From positions 4,089,850 through 4,153,849 of the forward strand of contig CP050848.1 of the NCBI GenBank assembly GCA_014873095.1: a stretch of DNA of 64,000 nucleotides, in the 5' to 3' direction. Position 1 is the first letter of the stretch. Every line of letters begins with the position of its first letter. This document shows, piece by piece, positions 43,018 through 50,636 of the stretch. The notes under the pieces are model-generated. The model was not told the DNA's origin and ran no database searches. It saw only the letters and a list, made by a program, of their open reading frames with translations. The translations under genes were made by a program, and so were the position numbers. Source of the stretch: Planctomycetales bacterium ZRK34 (lineage in GTDB: Bacteria > Planctomycetota > Phycisphaerae > Phycisphaerales > Zrk34).

Positions 43018-44382
43018 TCACACCACGCCGTAGGCGATCATGGCGTCGGCGACGCGGATGAACCCGGCGACGTTGGCGCCCTTGACGTAGTTGACGTGCT
43101 CGTTTTCACCACCGCCCTGGCGCACGCACTGGTCGTGGATCGACTTCATGATGGATTTCAGGCGGTCGTCGACTTCCTCCTTGGACCAACTGATACGCAG
43201 CGCATTCTGCGACTGCTCAAGACCGGAGACCGCGACGCCGCCGGCGTTGGCCGCCTTGGAGGGACCGTAGAGAATTTTGGCGTCGAGGAACTGCCTGGCC
43301 GCATCGAGCGTCGACGGCATGTTCGCGCCTTCGGCAACGACCCGGCAGCCGTTTTTCAACAACGTGGCGGCATGCTCGCCGTCGAGTTCGTTCTGCGTGG
43401 CGCACGGCAGGGCGACATCGCACTTGATCGACCACGGCGGCTTGCCGTCGAGATACTCGCAGCCGTACTTGTCTGCGTATTCACTGACGCGACCGCGGCG
43501 AACTTCCTTGAGCTCTTTGATGTACGCAAGCTTGTCGGGGGTGAACCCGTCGGCGTCGTAAATCGATCCGCTGGAATCCGACAGCGAGACGACCTTGGCG
43601 CCAAGCTGCATGGCTTTTTCCGCGGCGTAGGTGGCGACGTTGCCCGAACCGCTGACGACGACGGTCTTGCCCTCGATGCCGTCGCCGACGTGGTTGAGCA
43701 TGTTTTCGGTGAAGTAGACCGTGCCGTAGCCGGTGGCTTCGGTGCGGACGAGCGACCCGCCGAAGGTCAGGCCCTTGCCGGTCAGCGTGCCGACGAAGCG
43801 GTTTTCCAGCCGCTTGTACATGCCGAACATGTACCCGATCTCGCGGGCGCCGACGCCGATGTCGCCGGCGGGGATGTCGGTGTCTTCGCCGATGTGGCGG
43901 TGCAGTTCGACCATCATCGACTGACAGAAGCGCATCACTTCCGCGGGGGACTTGCCCTTGGGGTTGAAGTTCGACCCGCCCTTGGCGCCGCCCATGGGCA
44001 GACCCGTCAGCGAATTTTTGAAGCACTGCTCGAAGCCGAGGAACTTGAGCACGGACTGCGTGACCGTCGGGTGGAAGCGAAGCCCGCCCTTGTAGGGTCC
44101 GATCGAGTTGTTGAACTGCACACGCCAGGCGCGATTCGCCCGGATGTTGCCCTCATCGTCCTGCCACGACACGCGGAAGATGATGATCCGATCGGGCTCG
44201 GTCATGCGTTCGAGAATGCATGCATCGCGGTATTTCTGATGGTCAAGCGTGTACGGCATCACCGTCTCGACAAACTCCTGCACGGCCTGATGGAACTCGT
44301 TTTCATGGGGGTTTCTCTTTTTCAGCCCCTGCATGAACGACTCGACTTCATGTTGCACCGGATCCGACTTGCCTCGGTTCAT
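43018..44382 (-). CDS. gdhA: NADP-type glutamate dehydrogenase
   Basis: A 454-residue hexameric glutamate dehydrogenase linking 2-oxoglutarate, ammonia and glutamate. The catalytic core is LPMGGAKGGSNFNPKGKS with the active-site lysines. The Rossmann motif is VVVSGSGNVATYAAEKAMQLG, and substrate residues lie in IGPYKGGLRFHPTV. Length matches E. coli GdhA (447). The upstream region 44383-44483 is AT-richer, with TATACT (complement at 44434-44439) as a possible -10. The TPP-enzyme gene follows after 94 bases. Confidence 0.95.
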   Translation of the reverse strand: MNRGKSDPVQHEVESFMQGLKKRNPHENEFHQAVQEFVETVMPYTLDHQKYRDACILERMTEPDRIIIFRVSWQDDEGNIRANRAWRVQFNNSIGPYKGGLRFHPTVTQSVLKFLGFEQCFKNSLTGLPMGGAKGGSNFNPKGKSPAEVMRFCQSMMVELHRHIGEDTDIPAGDIGVGAREIGYMFGMYKRLENRFVGTLTGKGLTFGGSLVRTEATGYGTVYFTENMLNHVGDGIEGKTVVVSGSGNVATYAAEKAMQLGAKVVSLSDSSGSIYDADGFTPDKLAYIKELKEVRRGRVSEYADKYGCEYLDGKPPWSIKCDVALPCATQNELDGEHAATLLKNGCRVVAEGANMPSTLDAARQFLDAKILYGPSKAANAGGVAVSGLEQSQNALRISWSKEEVDDRLKSIMKSIHDQCVRQGGGENEHVNYVKGANVAGFIRVADAMIAYGVV

Positions 44383-44483
44383 AGCGTGGTACTCCGACCA
44401 ATGAAATTAGAAATGGACTGCTGCGATCAACTTAGTATACAACAACACTGTGAACGATATGAGAAAAATTCATCGATCGCCCA

Positions 44484-46016
44484 TCAGGCGAATGCTGACT
44501 CGGCGAGGTCGATCGCCTTGGCGAGCGCCGCGGCTTTGTTGACCGTCTCCATGTACTCACTGGCCGGGACGCTGTCGGCGACGATGCCGGCCCCGGCCTG
44601 AAGATGCACGGTCCACTTGCCGCCTTCGCCGGGCATCACCACCATCGTGCGCAGCGCGATCGCCATGTCCATGTTGCCGGCGAAGTCGGCGTAACCCACC
44701 GCCCCGGCATACGGTCCGCGACGCGTCGGCTCCAACTCGTCGATGATCTGCATCGCACGCACCTTCGGAGCGCCCGAAACCGTGCCGACCGGCAGGGCAG
44801 CCCGCAGCGCGTCCCAGCAGGTCAACCCTTCGCGAAGCTGGCCGGTGACGGTCGAGCTGATGTGCATGACGTGCGAGTAACGCTCCACGTGCAAGAGCTT
44901 GGCTTTTGGCAGTTGGATGCTGCCCGGCTGAGCCACGCGGCCGACGTCGTTGCGACCGAGGTCCACGAGCATGATGTGCTCACATCGCTCTTTCGGATCG
45001 GCGAGCAGTTCGGTCTCCAGCGCCTGGTCTTCAGCATCATCAGCGCCGCGGCGGCGCGTGCCGGCCAGCGGGCGATTGGTCACTTCGCCGCCCTTCACGC
45101 GGCAGAGAATCTCCGGCGACGAACCGACCAGCATGCACCCCGACGCCTGCAGGTAGAACATGTACGGCGAGGGATTCACGACCCGCAGGGCGCGGTAGAT
45201 GTCGAACGGATCGGCGGTTGTCTCACGCTCGAAGCGCTGCGACAGCACGACCTGGAAAATGTCGCCGGCGGCGATGTACTTCTTCGACGCCTCGACCATG
45301 TTTTCGTAGTCTTCGCGCTGCATGTTGGCGGCGCCCGGCGGCGGGGGGGGCACATCGCGCTCAACATCCGGCGAAGCCAGTGGGGTCGGATTGGCTTCCA
45401 GTCGCGCGACCAGCGCATCGACTTCCGCGCAGCCGGCTTCGTAGGCCGCCTTGACGGAGTCGTGTTCATCCAGCAGCACATGATTGATCGCCAGCACGGT
45501 CTTGTGCACATGATCGAATGCGACGATCTGGCGGTAGAGCCCGAAGTGCATGTCCGGCAGCTTGCGGTCGTCGGTCGGCGGATTGGTCAGCTTTTCGCCT
45601 TCGACGTAGCGGATCGTGTCGTAACCCGCGTAACCGACCCACCCGCCGGTGAAGTCCGGCAGCTCGGGTACTGCGGCGAGTTGCCACTTGGCGGTGAACT
45701 TCGCCGCTTCGATCAGCGGGTCATCGCAGTCGTATTGTTCGGTGGCGTCGCCGAGGCGGCGGGTGACGTGCGTGCCGTGGGCGATGATCTCGGCCAGCGG
45801 CTGGGCGCCCATGAAGCTGTGGCGCGCCTGGCGGTCGCCGCCTTCGACGGATTCCAACAGGAAGCTGGGGGCGGTGCGCGGGTCTTTGTGGACCAGGCGG
45901 CGGTAGGCGGACACCGGCGTCAGCGCGTCAGAGAAGATCTGGCGGTAGATCGGCAGCAGGTTGCCGCGGGTCGCCAGTTGTTTAAACTGCTCGAATTCGG
46001 GACGGTGATGGATCAT
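44484..46016 (-). CDS. trpE: Anthranilate synthase component I
   Basis: A 510-residue chorismate-utilising enzyme making anthranilate from chorismate, using ammonia from component II. The C-terminal catalytic domain carries LLVDLGRNDVGRVA (here LGRNDVGRV), HVMHISSTVTGQL, ALPVGTVSGAPKVRAMQII and QAGAGIVADSVPASEYMETVNKA, all standard. The N-terminal part contains the tryptophan-binding LLESVEGGDRQARHSFMG (LLES motif). No trpG or other trp genes are adjacent. It diverges from the FAH-family gene with 44 bases between starts, too short for two independent canonical promoters. Confidence 0.93.
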   Translation of the reverse strand: MIHHRPEFEQFKQLATRGNLLPIYRQIFSDALTPVSAYRRLVHKDPRTAPSFLLESVEGGDRQARHSFMGAQPLAEIIAHGTHVTRRLGDATEQYDCDDPLIEAAKFTAKWQLAAVPELPDFTGGWVGYAGYDTIRYVEGEKLTNPPTDDRKLPDMHFGLYRQIVAFDHVHKTVLAINHVLLDEHDSVKAAYEAGCAEVDALVARLEANPTPLASPDVERDVPPPPPGAANMQREDYENMVEASKKYIAAGDIFQVVLSQRFERETTADPFDIYRALRVVNPSPYMFYLQASGCMLVGSSPEILCRVKGGEVTNRPLAGTRRRGADDAEDQALETELLADPKERCEHIMLVDLGRNDVGRVAQPGSIQLPKAKLLHVERYSHVMHISSTVTGQLREGLTCWDALRAALPVGTVSGAPKVRAMQIIDELEPTRRGPYAGAVGYADFAGNMDMAIALRTMVVMPGEGGKWTVHLQAGAGIVADSVPASEYMETVNKAAALAKAIDLAESAFA

Positions 46017-46060
46017 CGTTCGCAGAGTTTAGTGAACATTCTGCTGTAAGGCGAGCGACC

Positions 46061-46867
46061 ATGCGTATCATTCGATTTCTTAATGATGCCGGCGAAACAT
46101 GCCACGGTCATGATGAACACGACGGCACGGCCGAACTGCTCGAAGGCCGACTCCTCGGCGGCAAGGTGAAGCCGACGGGCAAGCGGGCGGTGGTGATGAA
46201 ACGGTTGGCGCCGGTCGATCCGCGGGTGATCCTCTGCATCGGGCTGAACTATCGCCAGCATGCCGCCGAGACGGGGGCGGCGATTCCGCAGTGGCCCGTG
46301 CTGTTCATGAAGAATCCGTCGACGGCGATCGGGCCCAGCGAGGCGATCGTGTTGCCGAAGATCTGCATGGATCCCCCGGAAGTGGATTACGAATGCGAGC
46401 TGGCTGTTGTCATCGGTCGAGCCGCGAAGAATGTCAGCGAAGCCGAGGCGCTGAAGCACGTGGCCGGGTACATGATCGCCAACGATGTCAGCGCCCGCCT
46501 CTGGCAGAAAGATCGCGGGGGCAGTCAGTGGTGTCGCGGCAAAGGCTTCGACACGTTCTGCCCGATGGGCCCGGCGCTGGTCACGCCCGATGAGGTGCCC
46601 GACCCGCAGAAGCTGCAACTGACCACGACGCTCAACGGTCAGGTCATGCAGGATTCAAACACCTCGGACATGATTTTCACCGTCGCTCAACTCATCGCGT
46701 TTTTATCCAGCGGCGTGACACTGCTGCCGGGCACAGTGATTTTGACCGGCACGCCCAGCGGCGTCGGCATGGCGCGCTCGCCGCAGGTGTTTTTACAGGA
46801 CGGTGACAAATTGGAATTGAGCATTACATCGCTGGGTACGCTCGTTAACCCGATCAAGGCGGAGTGA
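46061..46867 (+). CDS. Fumarylacetoacetate hydrolase family protein
   Basis: A 268-residue FAH-superfamily enzyme. The core reads ILCIGLNYRQHAAETGAAIPQWPVLFMKNPSTAIGPSEAIVLP, with the metal-binding acidic residues in PPEVDYECELAVVIGR (about 105-120) and DVSARLWQKDRGGSQWCRGKGFDTFCPMGPALV. TGTPSGVGMARSPQVFLQDGDKLELSI completes the C terminus. Activities in this family include hydrolysis of C-C bonds in beta-diketones, decarboxylation of oxaloacetate and isomerisation; the exact one is unknown. The ATG at 46061 has AAGGCGAG upstream. Palindromes follow the stop. Confidence 0.88.
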   Translation: MRIIRFLNDAGETCHGHDEHDGTAELLEGRLLGGKVKPTGKRAVVMKRLAPVDPRVILCIGLNYRQHAAETGAAIPQWPVLFMKNPSTAIGPSEAIVLPKICMDPPEVDYECELAVVIGRAAKNVSEAEALKHVAGYMIANDVSARLWQKDRGGSQWCRGKGFDTFCPMGPALVTPDEVPDPQKLQLTTTLNGQVMQDSNTSDMIFTVAQLIAFLSSGVTLLPGTVILTGTPSGVGMARSPQVFLQDGDKLELSITSLGTLVNPIKAE

Positions 46868-46876
46868 CCTCTGCTC

Positions 46877-47010
46877 ACCTCTCCCTGTGGGAGAGGTCGG
46901 CCCGTCAGGGCCGGGTGAGGGCGGTTTCCATTGCTGAATCCGTCCGTTGAACAGGAACGTTCTCGATTGCCGAACACCCTCACCCCAGCCCCCTCCCTCG
47001 GGGAGAGGGG
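46877..47010. repeat. Palindromes of the ccctctccc/gggagaggg family, copy C
   Basis: Left part cacctctccctgtgggagagg with gtgagggcgg; right part caccctcaccccagccc with cctcggggagaggggg. The nested palindrome spans 134 bases after the FAH-family stop. Same family as 40694-40813 and 41226-41261. Confidence 0.8.
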
Positions 47011-47067
47011 GGTATGACACGAATTCTGCGGAACCCGCCGGGGCTCACCCGATAACAGATAAACCCC

Positions 47068-47598
47068 ATGATGCGCCTGCTGCATAATCTTGGTGACGCG
47101 CTCGACCGCATCGATCTCGGCGGCTGGATGATGCTGGGCTGCGGATTCGTGATCGTGGCGGCGACGGCGCTCGCGCCGGCGTGGCACGATGTGCAGAGCC
47201 TCGACATCCAACGTCGCCAGCTTCGGCGGCAGGTCGCGCTGCTGCAGATTCAGGAGCAGAATTACCACGCCTTCGTGCGGGCGCTGGATCGCAACGATCC
47301 CTTGCTGCTGCAGCGACTGGCCTGGACGCAGCTTCGCCACAAGCCCGTCGGCGGCACCCTGCTGATGCGCACCACGATGGACCCTTCCCACGCGCCCGTG
47401 GCGTCGGTCGATCAGTGGGTTCAGCCCGAGCCGATCCCCATGGCCCCGGTCGAAGCGCTGCACCGCGACAACCTGCTCAACGGCAACAGCCGCCTGATGC
47501 GCCTGATTGGCGGCCCCTCCCGCCCGTGGGTGCTCGCCTTCGGCGGCTGGCTCATCCTCATGAGCGTCCTGTTGAATCCGTCGATCGAAGAAGACTAA
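47068..47598 (+). CDS. Hypothetical two-helix membrane protein with coiled coil
   Basis: A 176-residue protein. One membrane helix at about 19-40 (GGWMMLGCGFVIVAATALAPAW) is followed by a coiled-coil-like stretch (LDIQRRQLRRQVALLQIQEQNYHAFVRAL, about 50-78). A second hydrophobic segment lies near the C terminus (PWVLAFGGWLILMSVLLNP). The pattern is that of FtsL/FtsB-type or septum-associated proteins, but with a second helix. No family was recognised. The ATG at 47068 lacks a strong ribosome site. A nested palindrome follows the stop. Confidence 0.65.
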   Translation: MMRLLHNLGDALDRIDLGGWMMLGCGFVIVAATALAPAWHDVQSLDIQRRQLRRQVALLQIQEQNYHAFVRALDRNDPLLLQRLAWTQLRHKPVGGTLLMRTTMDPSHAPVASVDQWVQPEPIPMAPVEALHRDNLLNGNSRLMRLIGGPSRPWVLAFGGWLILMSVLLNPSIEED

Positions 47599-47725
47599 CC
47601 ACGGAGGCACGGAGAAAAGAACTTTTGACAGGATGAACAGGATAAAAAGCAGGATTGAATTGTCTTTATCCGTTGTCGATCCTGTTATCCTGTCTATTGT
47701 TTTGCTCCGTACCTCCTTGGTTAAG
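47596..47725. repeat. Nested inverted repeat overlapping two gene ends
   Basis: Outer arms taaccacggaggcacggag and ctccgtacctccttggtta; inner arms ttgacaggatgaacaggat and atcctgttatcctgtc. The left outer arm starts at the TAA of the upstream gene, and the right half encodes the last residues and stop of the facing TIGR02757 gene. The inner words match the elements at 3371 and 55557. Confidence 0.85.
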
Positions 47726-48526
47726 CTTTTTTAACTCCCCGAGGATGCCCGGGCGGGTCAGGGCGAAGTCGTAGCGGATCGGGTCTTCGGGGCACACGCG
47801 ACGAAGTGACTTGGTGATGTCCAGCGCGGTCGCCAGCGTGGCGGTCTTGCGTCGGGTCAGTCGCAGGCGGCGGGCCATGCGGTGCATGTGCGTGTCCAGC
47901 GGGACGACCAGTTTCGCCGGGTCGATGCGCGACCACCCGCCGGGATCGATCGCATCGCAGCGAACCATCCATCGCAGGTACAGGTTCAACCGCTTGCAGG
48001 CCGAGCCGCGCCCCGGATGCGGCAGCAGGTGCATCAGCCGGTGGCCGGCGGCATTGGTGAACTCGTCGACGAATCGCCCCATCGCGTCGACCACCGTCAC
48101 ATCAGGTTCGATCACCTGCGCGGCGAAAGCGTCGTGCAGGCTGCCATGCTCGGCGATCAGGCGACGCATGCCGAACAGCAGGGCGGTCATCTCAGCGTCG
48201 GAGGTGACCCGATATCGAAATCCCCGCAGCCGCCGGCGAAGGTCGGCCTCCGTCGATTCGGTGATGACCGCCAGCGGGTCACCGTCCAGGCGGTCGATCA
48301 CGCCGGCGATGCCCCCGAGGATGGCCGTCACATTCCCGTAGGCCAGACAGGCGGCGATGAGTCCGACAACCTCCCGCCGGGCTGCCCCCGGAAAGCCGTA
48401 CAGCGTAATCAGCGGGTCTTTTATGACGAAATGTCTGTGGTGATAGCGATCATAAATGCCTTGCAGCAAATTATTACGGGATAATCGCCGGGGCGTGGGC
48501 CCAAAAGTCGAACCGGGGCTGCTCAT
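47666..48526 (-). CDS. TIGR02757 family protein
   Basis: A 286-residue protein of the TIGR02757/DUF2400 family, found across Bacteroidetes, Planctomycetota and others with no assigned function. Conserved blocks include PRRLSRNNLLQGIYDRYHHRHFVIKDPL, REVVGLIAACLAYGNVTAIL, LFGMRRLIAEHGSL, GSACKRLNLYLRWMVRCDAIDPGGWSRIDPAKLVVPLDTHMHRMARRLRLTRRKTA and KSLRRVCPEDPIRYDFALTRPGIL. The start is taken at the ATG at 48526 (MSSPGS); a longer frame to 49015 is a shadow of the next gene. The tail after KKLNQGG (about 14 residues rich in N, Q, R and D) is encoded by the inverted repeat and is probably acquired. Confidence 0.85.
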   Translation of the reverse strand: MSSPGSTFGPTPRRLSRNNLLQGIYDRYHHRHFVIKDPLITLYGFPGAARREVVGLIAACLAYGNVTAILGGIAGVIDRLDGDPLAVITESTEADLRRRLRGFRYRVTSDAEMTALLFGMRRLIAEHGSLHDAFAAQVIEPDVTVVDAMGRFVDEFTNAAGHRLMHLLPHPGRGSACKRLNLYLRWMVRCDAIDPGGWSRIDPAKLVVPLDTHMHRMARRLRLTRRKTATLATALDITKSLRRVCPEDPIRYDFALTRPGILGELKKLNQGGTEQNNRQDNRIDNG

Positions 48527-48574
48527 CGACGTATCATAAGCGACCAGACAACGACTTTTTCGGAGACTTCCGAC

Positions 48575-49264
48575 ATGTTCATTCTCGATATGAACTACAT
48601 CATCATGGTCATGATTCCGGGCCTGCTGCTGGGCATGTGGGCCCAGGCCCGTGTTCGCAACGCCTACGCCCGGGCCTCGAAGATCCGCCCGGCTTCGGGT
48701 CTCAGTGGCGCCGAGGCGGCCCAGATCATCTGCCGCGAGGCCGGCATGACCGATGTCCGTATCGAACCCGTGCAGGGCTTCCTCAGCGACCACTACGACC
48801 CCCGCCACAAGGTGCTCCGCCTGAGCCCGGATGTCTACAACGGCCGGTCGCTGGCGGCACTCGGCATCGCCGCACACGAAGCCGGTCACGCCATCCAGGA
48901 CGCGGTCGGCTATGCCCCGCTGCGGCTCCGCGGGGCGCTGGTGCCCATGGCCTCGATTGGGTCCGGCCTCAGCTATATCGTGATTCTGGCGGGTTTTTTC
49001 ATGGGTTTGGCCCAACTGGTGCTCGCCGGCGTGATCCTCTTCAGCGGCGTCGTGATCTTTCAGTTGGTCAATCTGCCGTGTGAATTCAACGCCTCCAGCC
49101 GGGCCCGCGAGATCCTGCAGACGTTGAACATCGTCCGGGGCGATGAGGACCGCGAGGTCAAGCGCGTGCTCGGAGCCGCGGCCATGACCTACGTCGCCGC
49201 GACGATCACGACCGTGTTGACCCTGCTGTACTACGTCATGCTTTTCGCCGGCAGCCGGGAGTGA
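48575..49264 (+). CDS. YugP-like neutral zinc metallopeptidase (membrane)
   Basis: A 229-residue membrane protein of the Zn_peptidase_2 (YugP) family. The zinc motif HEAGH (HExxH) lies at about 106-110 in IAAHEAGHAIQDAVGYAPLRLRGALVP. Further membrane segments are GSGLSYIVILAGFFMGLAQLVLAGVILFSGVVIFQL and YVAATITTVLTLLYYVMLFAG. The conserved NLPCEFNASSRAREIL follows. The role is unknown in most bacteria. It diverges from the TIGR02757 gene, with 48 bases between starts, and is followed by a 14-copy heptamer array. Confidence 0.85.
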   Translation: MFILDMNYIIMVMIPGLLLGMWAQARVRNAYARASKIRPASGLSGAEAAQIICREAGMTDVRIEPVQGFLSDHYDPRHKVLRLSPDVYNGRSLAALGIAAHEAGHAIQDAVGYAPLRLRGALVPMASIGSGLSYIVILAGFFMGLAQLVLAGVILFSGVVIFQLVNLPCEFNASSRAREILQTLNIVRGDEDREVKRVLGAAAMTYVAATITTVLTLLYYVMLFAGSRE

Positions 49265-49298
49265 GCAGACAGGGGGCAGGGGACAGGGGACAATATGA

Positions 49299-49397
49299 TT
49301 CCCCGTTCCCCGTTCCCCGTTCCCCGTTCCCCGTTCCCCGTTCCCCGTTCCCCGTTCCCCGTTCCCCGTTCCCCGTTCCCCGTTCCCCGTTCCCCGT
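49299..49397 (+). repeat. Tandem heptamer array, about 14 copies of TTCCCCG
   Basis: Perfect period-7 repetition of ttccccg from 49299 to 49397. On the minus strand this is GGGGAAC repeated, an array of 14 G4 runs able to form G-quadruplexes. A run of three short G-blocks (cagggggcaggggacagggg) precedes it at 49270-49289. The array lies in a 470-base gap between the metallopeptidase and infC genes. Confidence 0.92.
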
Positions 49398-49478
49398 GAC
49401 TCTCTCGCATCGGTGTTTCCCCAATGCTGAATCCGGGGAAATCGGCGGTTAAATATTCGATTAAATGCAAACCTTGCC
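49398..49478. other. Remainder of the gap between the heptamer array and the infC promoter
   Basis: About 80 bases of moderately AT-rich sequence (cggttaaatattcgattaaatgc) with no gene or repeat that I can support; it precedes the predicted promoter and may contain an UP element. Confidence 0.4.
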
Positions 49479-49507
49479 TTGCCAATGGCCGATAACGGGG
49501 CTAGATT
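49479..49507 (+). promoter_or_regulatory. Predicted sigma70-type promoter of infC
   Basis: TTGCCA (49479-49484), a 17-base spacer, then TAGATT (49502-49507). Each box differs from consensus at two positions. It is placed 227 bases before the infC start, leaving a long structured leader. Confidence 0.5.
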
Positions 49508-49515
49508 AATTCTGT

Positions 49516-49733
49516 AGCTTCATGTGAAGCTGCTGTGGCTTGGTAAAGGATCACACTTGCAGACTGACGATTGTTCGACAATCTTTCGCGGCGACGCTCA
49601 ACGGGCTGATTCAGCCCACTGCAGTATTCGACCCGTCGACGCCCCGACCAGCAAGTAAGCCCAGCACGATCGCGAGCGACCACACGGTGTGAGCGCTTCG
49701 CAGGACGGTTTATCGCACAAAGGAGTCCTCCCC
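49516..49733 (+). promoter_or_regulatory. Structured leader upstream of infC
   Basis: About 220 bases with no gene. Hairpins: agcttca/tgaagct (49516-49531, TG loop), gattgt-tcg-acaatc (49569-49583) and gggctga/tcagccc (49603-49617), the last inside a longer imperfect pairing between ggcgacg near 49590 and cgtcgacgcc near 49634. It ends at the AAAGGAG ribosome site and AUC start of infC. Leader-based control of infC is known in other bacteria; here it is a prediction. Confidence 0.5.
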
Positions 49734-50366
49734 ATCGGAAGACGACGTTCATTTCAGAAGCGTGAAGATCCCGGCAAGAGTCTGCGGATCAACGAACGCA
49801 TTCGTAAAAGCCCCATTCGCCTGATCGATGAAAACAACGACCAGATCGGCGTGATCGACACGGCCGAGGCTCAGCAGCGCGCCCGCGCCGCCGGACTCGA
49901 CCTCGTCGAAGTCTCGCCCAATTCCGACCCGCCGGTCTGTCGCATCATGGACTACGGCAAGTGGAAGTATCAGCAGAAGAAAAAAGAGCAGAAGGCCAAG
50001 GCCCACTCCAAGCAGTCCGAAACCAAGGAAGTGCGCCTCCGCCCCGGCACCGATGATCACGACCTGATGATCAAGACCAATCGCGCCCGCGACTTCTTCG
50101 CCGACGGGCACAAGGTCCAGTTCACGATCCTGTTCAAGGGCCGGCAGATGGCCCACCGCGACATCGGCTTCCGCATCTTCAACGATATCAACGAGCAGTT
50201 CTCAGACGTCGCGCATGTGGAAATGACCCCGCGCGTCCAGGGCCGCCGCATGACCATGCTCATGGCCCCCGGCGTCAAGCAGAAGCCCAAGGCCGCCACG
50301 CAGCAGTCGTCACCCCCGCCTGCCGCCAAGCCCCAGGCCCAGCCCGCCGGCACGCAGTCGGACTGA
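49734..50366 (+). CDS. infC: Translation initiation factor IF-3 (predicted AUC start)
   Basis: A 210-residue IF-3. N-domain: GRRRSFQKREDPGKSLRINERIRKSPIRLIDENNDQIGVIDTAEAQQRARAAGLDLVEVSPNSDPPVCRIMDYGKW; linker; C-domain: KEVRLRPGTDDHDLMIKTNRARDFFADGHKVQFTILFKGRQMAHRDIGFRIFNDINEQFSDVAHVEMTPRVQGRRMTMLMAP. The C terminus is extended by a proline-, glutamine- and alanine-rich tail. The start is placed at an ATC at 49734 because AAAGGAG lies 8 bases before it; IF-3 genes commonly use AUU/AUC starts as part of autoregulation. A GTG at 49689 in frame is less likely. No rpmI/rplT follow, unlike most genomes. A terminator follows. Confidence 0.93.
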   Translation: MGRRRSFQKREDPGKSLRINERIRKSPIRLIDENNDQIGVIDTAEAQQRARAAGLDLVEVSPNSDPPVCRIMDYGKWKYQQKKKEQKAKAHSKQSETKEVRLRPGTDDHDLMIKTNRARDFFADGHKVQFTILFKGRQMAHRDIGFRIFNDINEQFSDVAHVEMTPRVQGRRMTMLMAPGVKQKPKAATQQSSPPPAAKPQAQPAGTQSD

Positions 50367-50393
50367 CCCGGAAGCAAAAACTCAACAACCCTC

Positions 50394-50428
50394 AACCGCC
50401 GCAGGTCCGCCCGCGGCGGTTTTTTCTT
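50394..50428 (+). terminator. Rho-independent terminator after infC
   Basis: Arms AACCGCCGC (50394-50402) and GCGGCGGTT (50413-50421) form a 9-bp stem, followed by TTTTTTC. Confidence 0.88.
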
Positions 50429-50460
50429 GCGAACCTCATCAGACGCTCGCCTGCCCGGCG

Positions 50461-50537
50461 CATCCGAGCCGGCCTGCCCTCAGGCCGGTCCGCCTCATTC
50501 GTCATGCATCCGGCGTGAGGGCACGCCGGCTCGGATG
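50461..50537. repeat. Inverted repeat with central hairpin (catccgagccgg family)
   Basis: Outer arms catccgagccggc and gccggctcggatg (13 bases), with an inner hairpin ggcctgccctcaggccgg. It lies between the infC terminator and the kinase-like gene. Confidence 0.8.
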
Positions 50538-50636
50538 TTCTTCAAAATCCCTTCGACGTTCGACACTTTTGGGTTCTCCCTGTCGGGCGGGTATGATGTC
50601 GGCTTCTGTCCTTGAACCGATGTGGGATGATCCGCT

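Noticed and set aside
43096..44601. A 501-codon plus frame over gdhA
   Set aside because: No motifs; it spans the gdhA frame and its promoter. Shadow of the real gene.
49299..49397. CRISPR-like repeat array
   Set aside because: The unit is 7 bases with no spacers, and no cas genes are near. It is a simple tandem heptamer.
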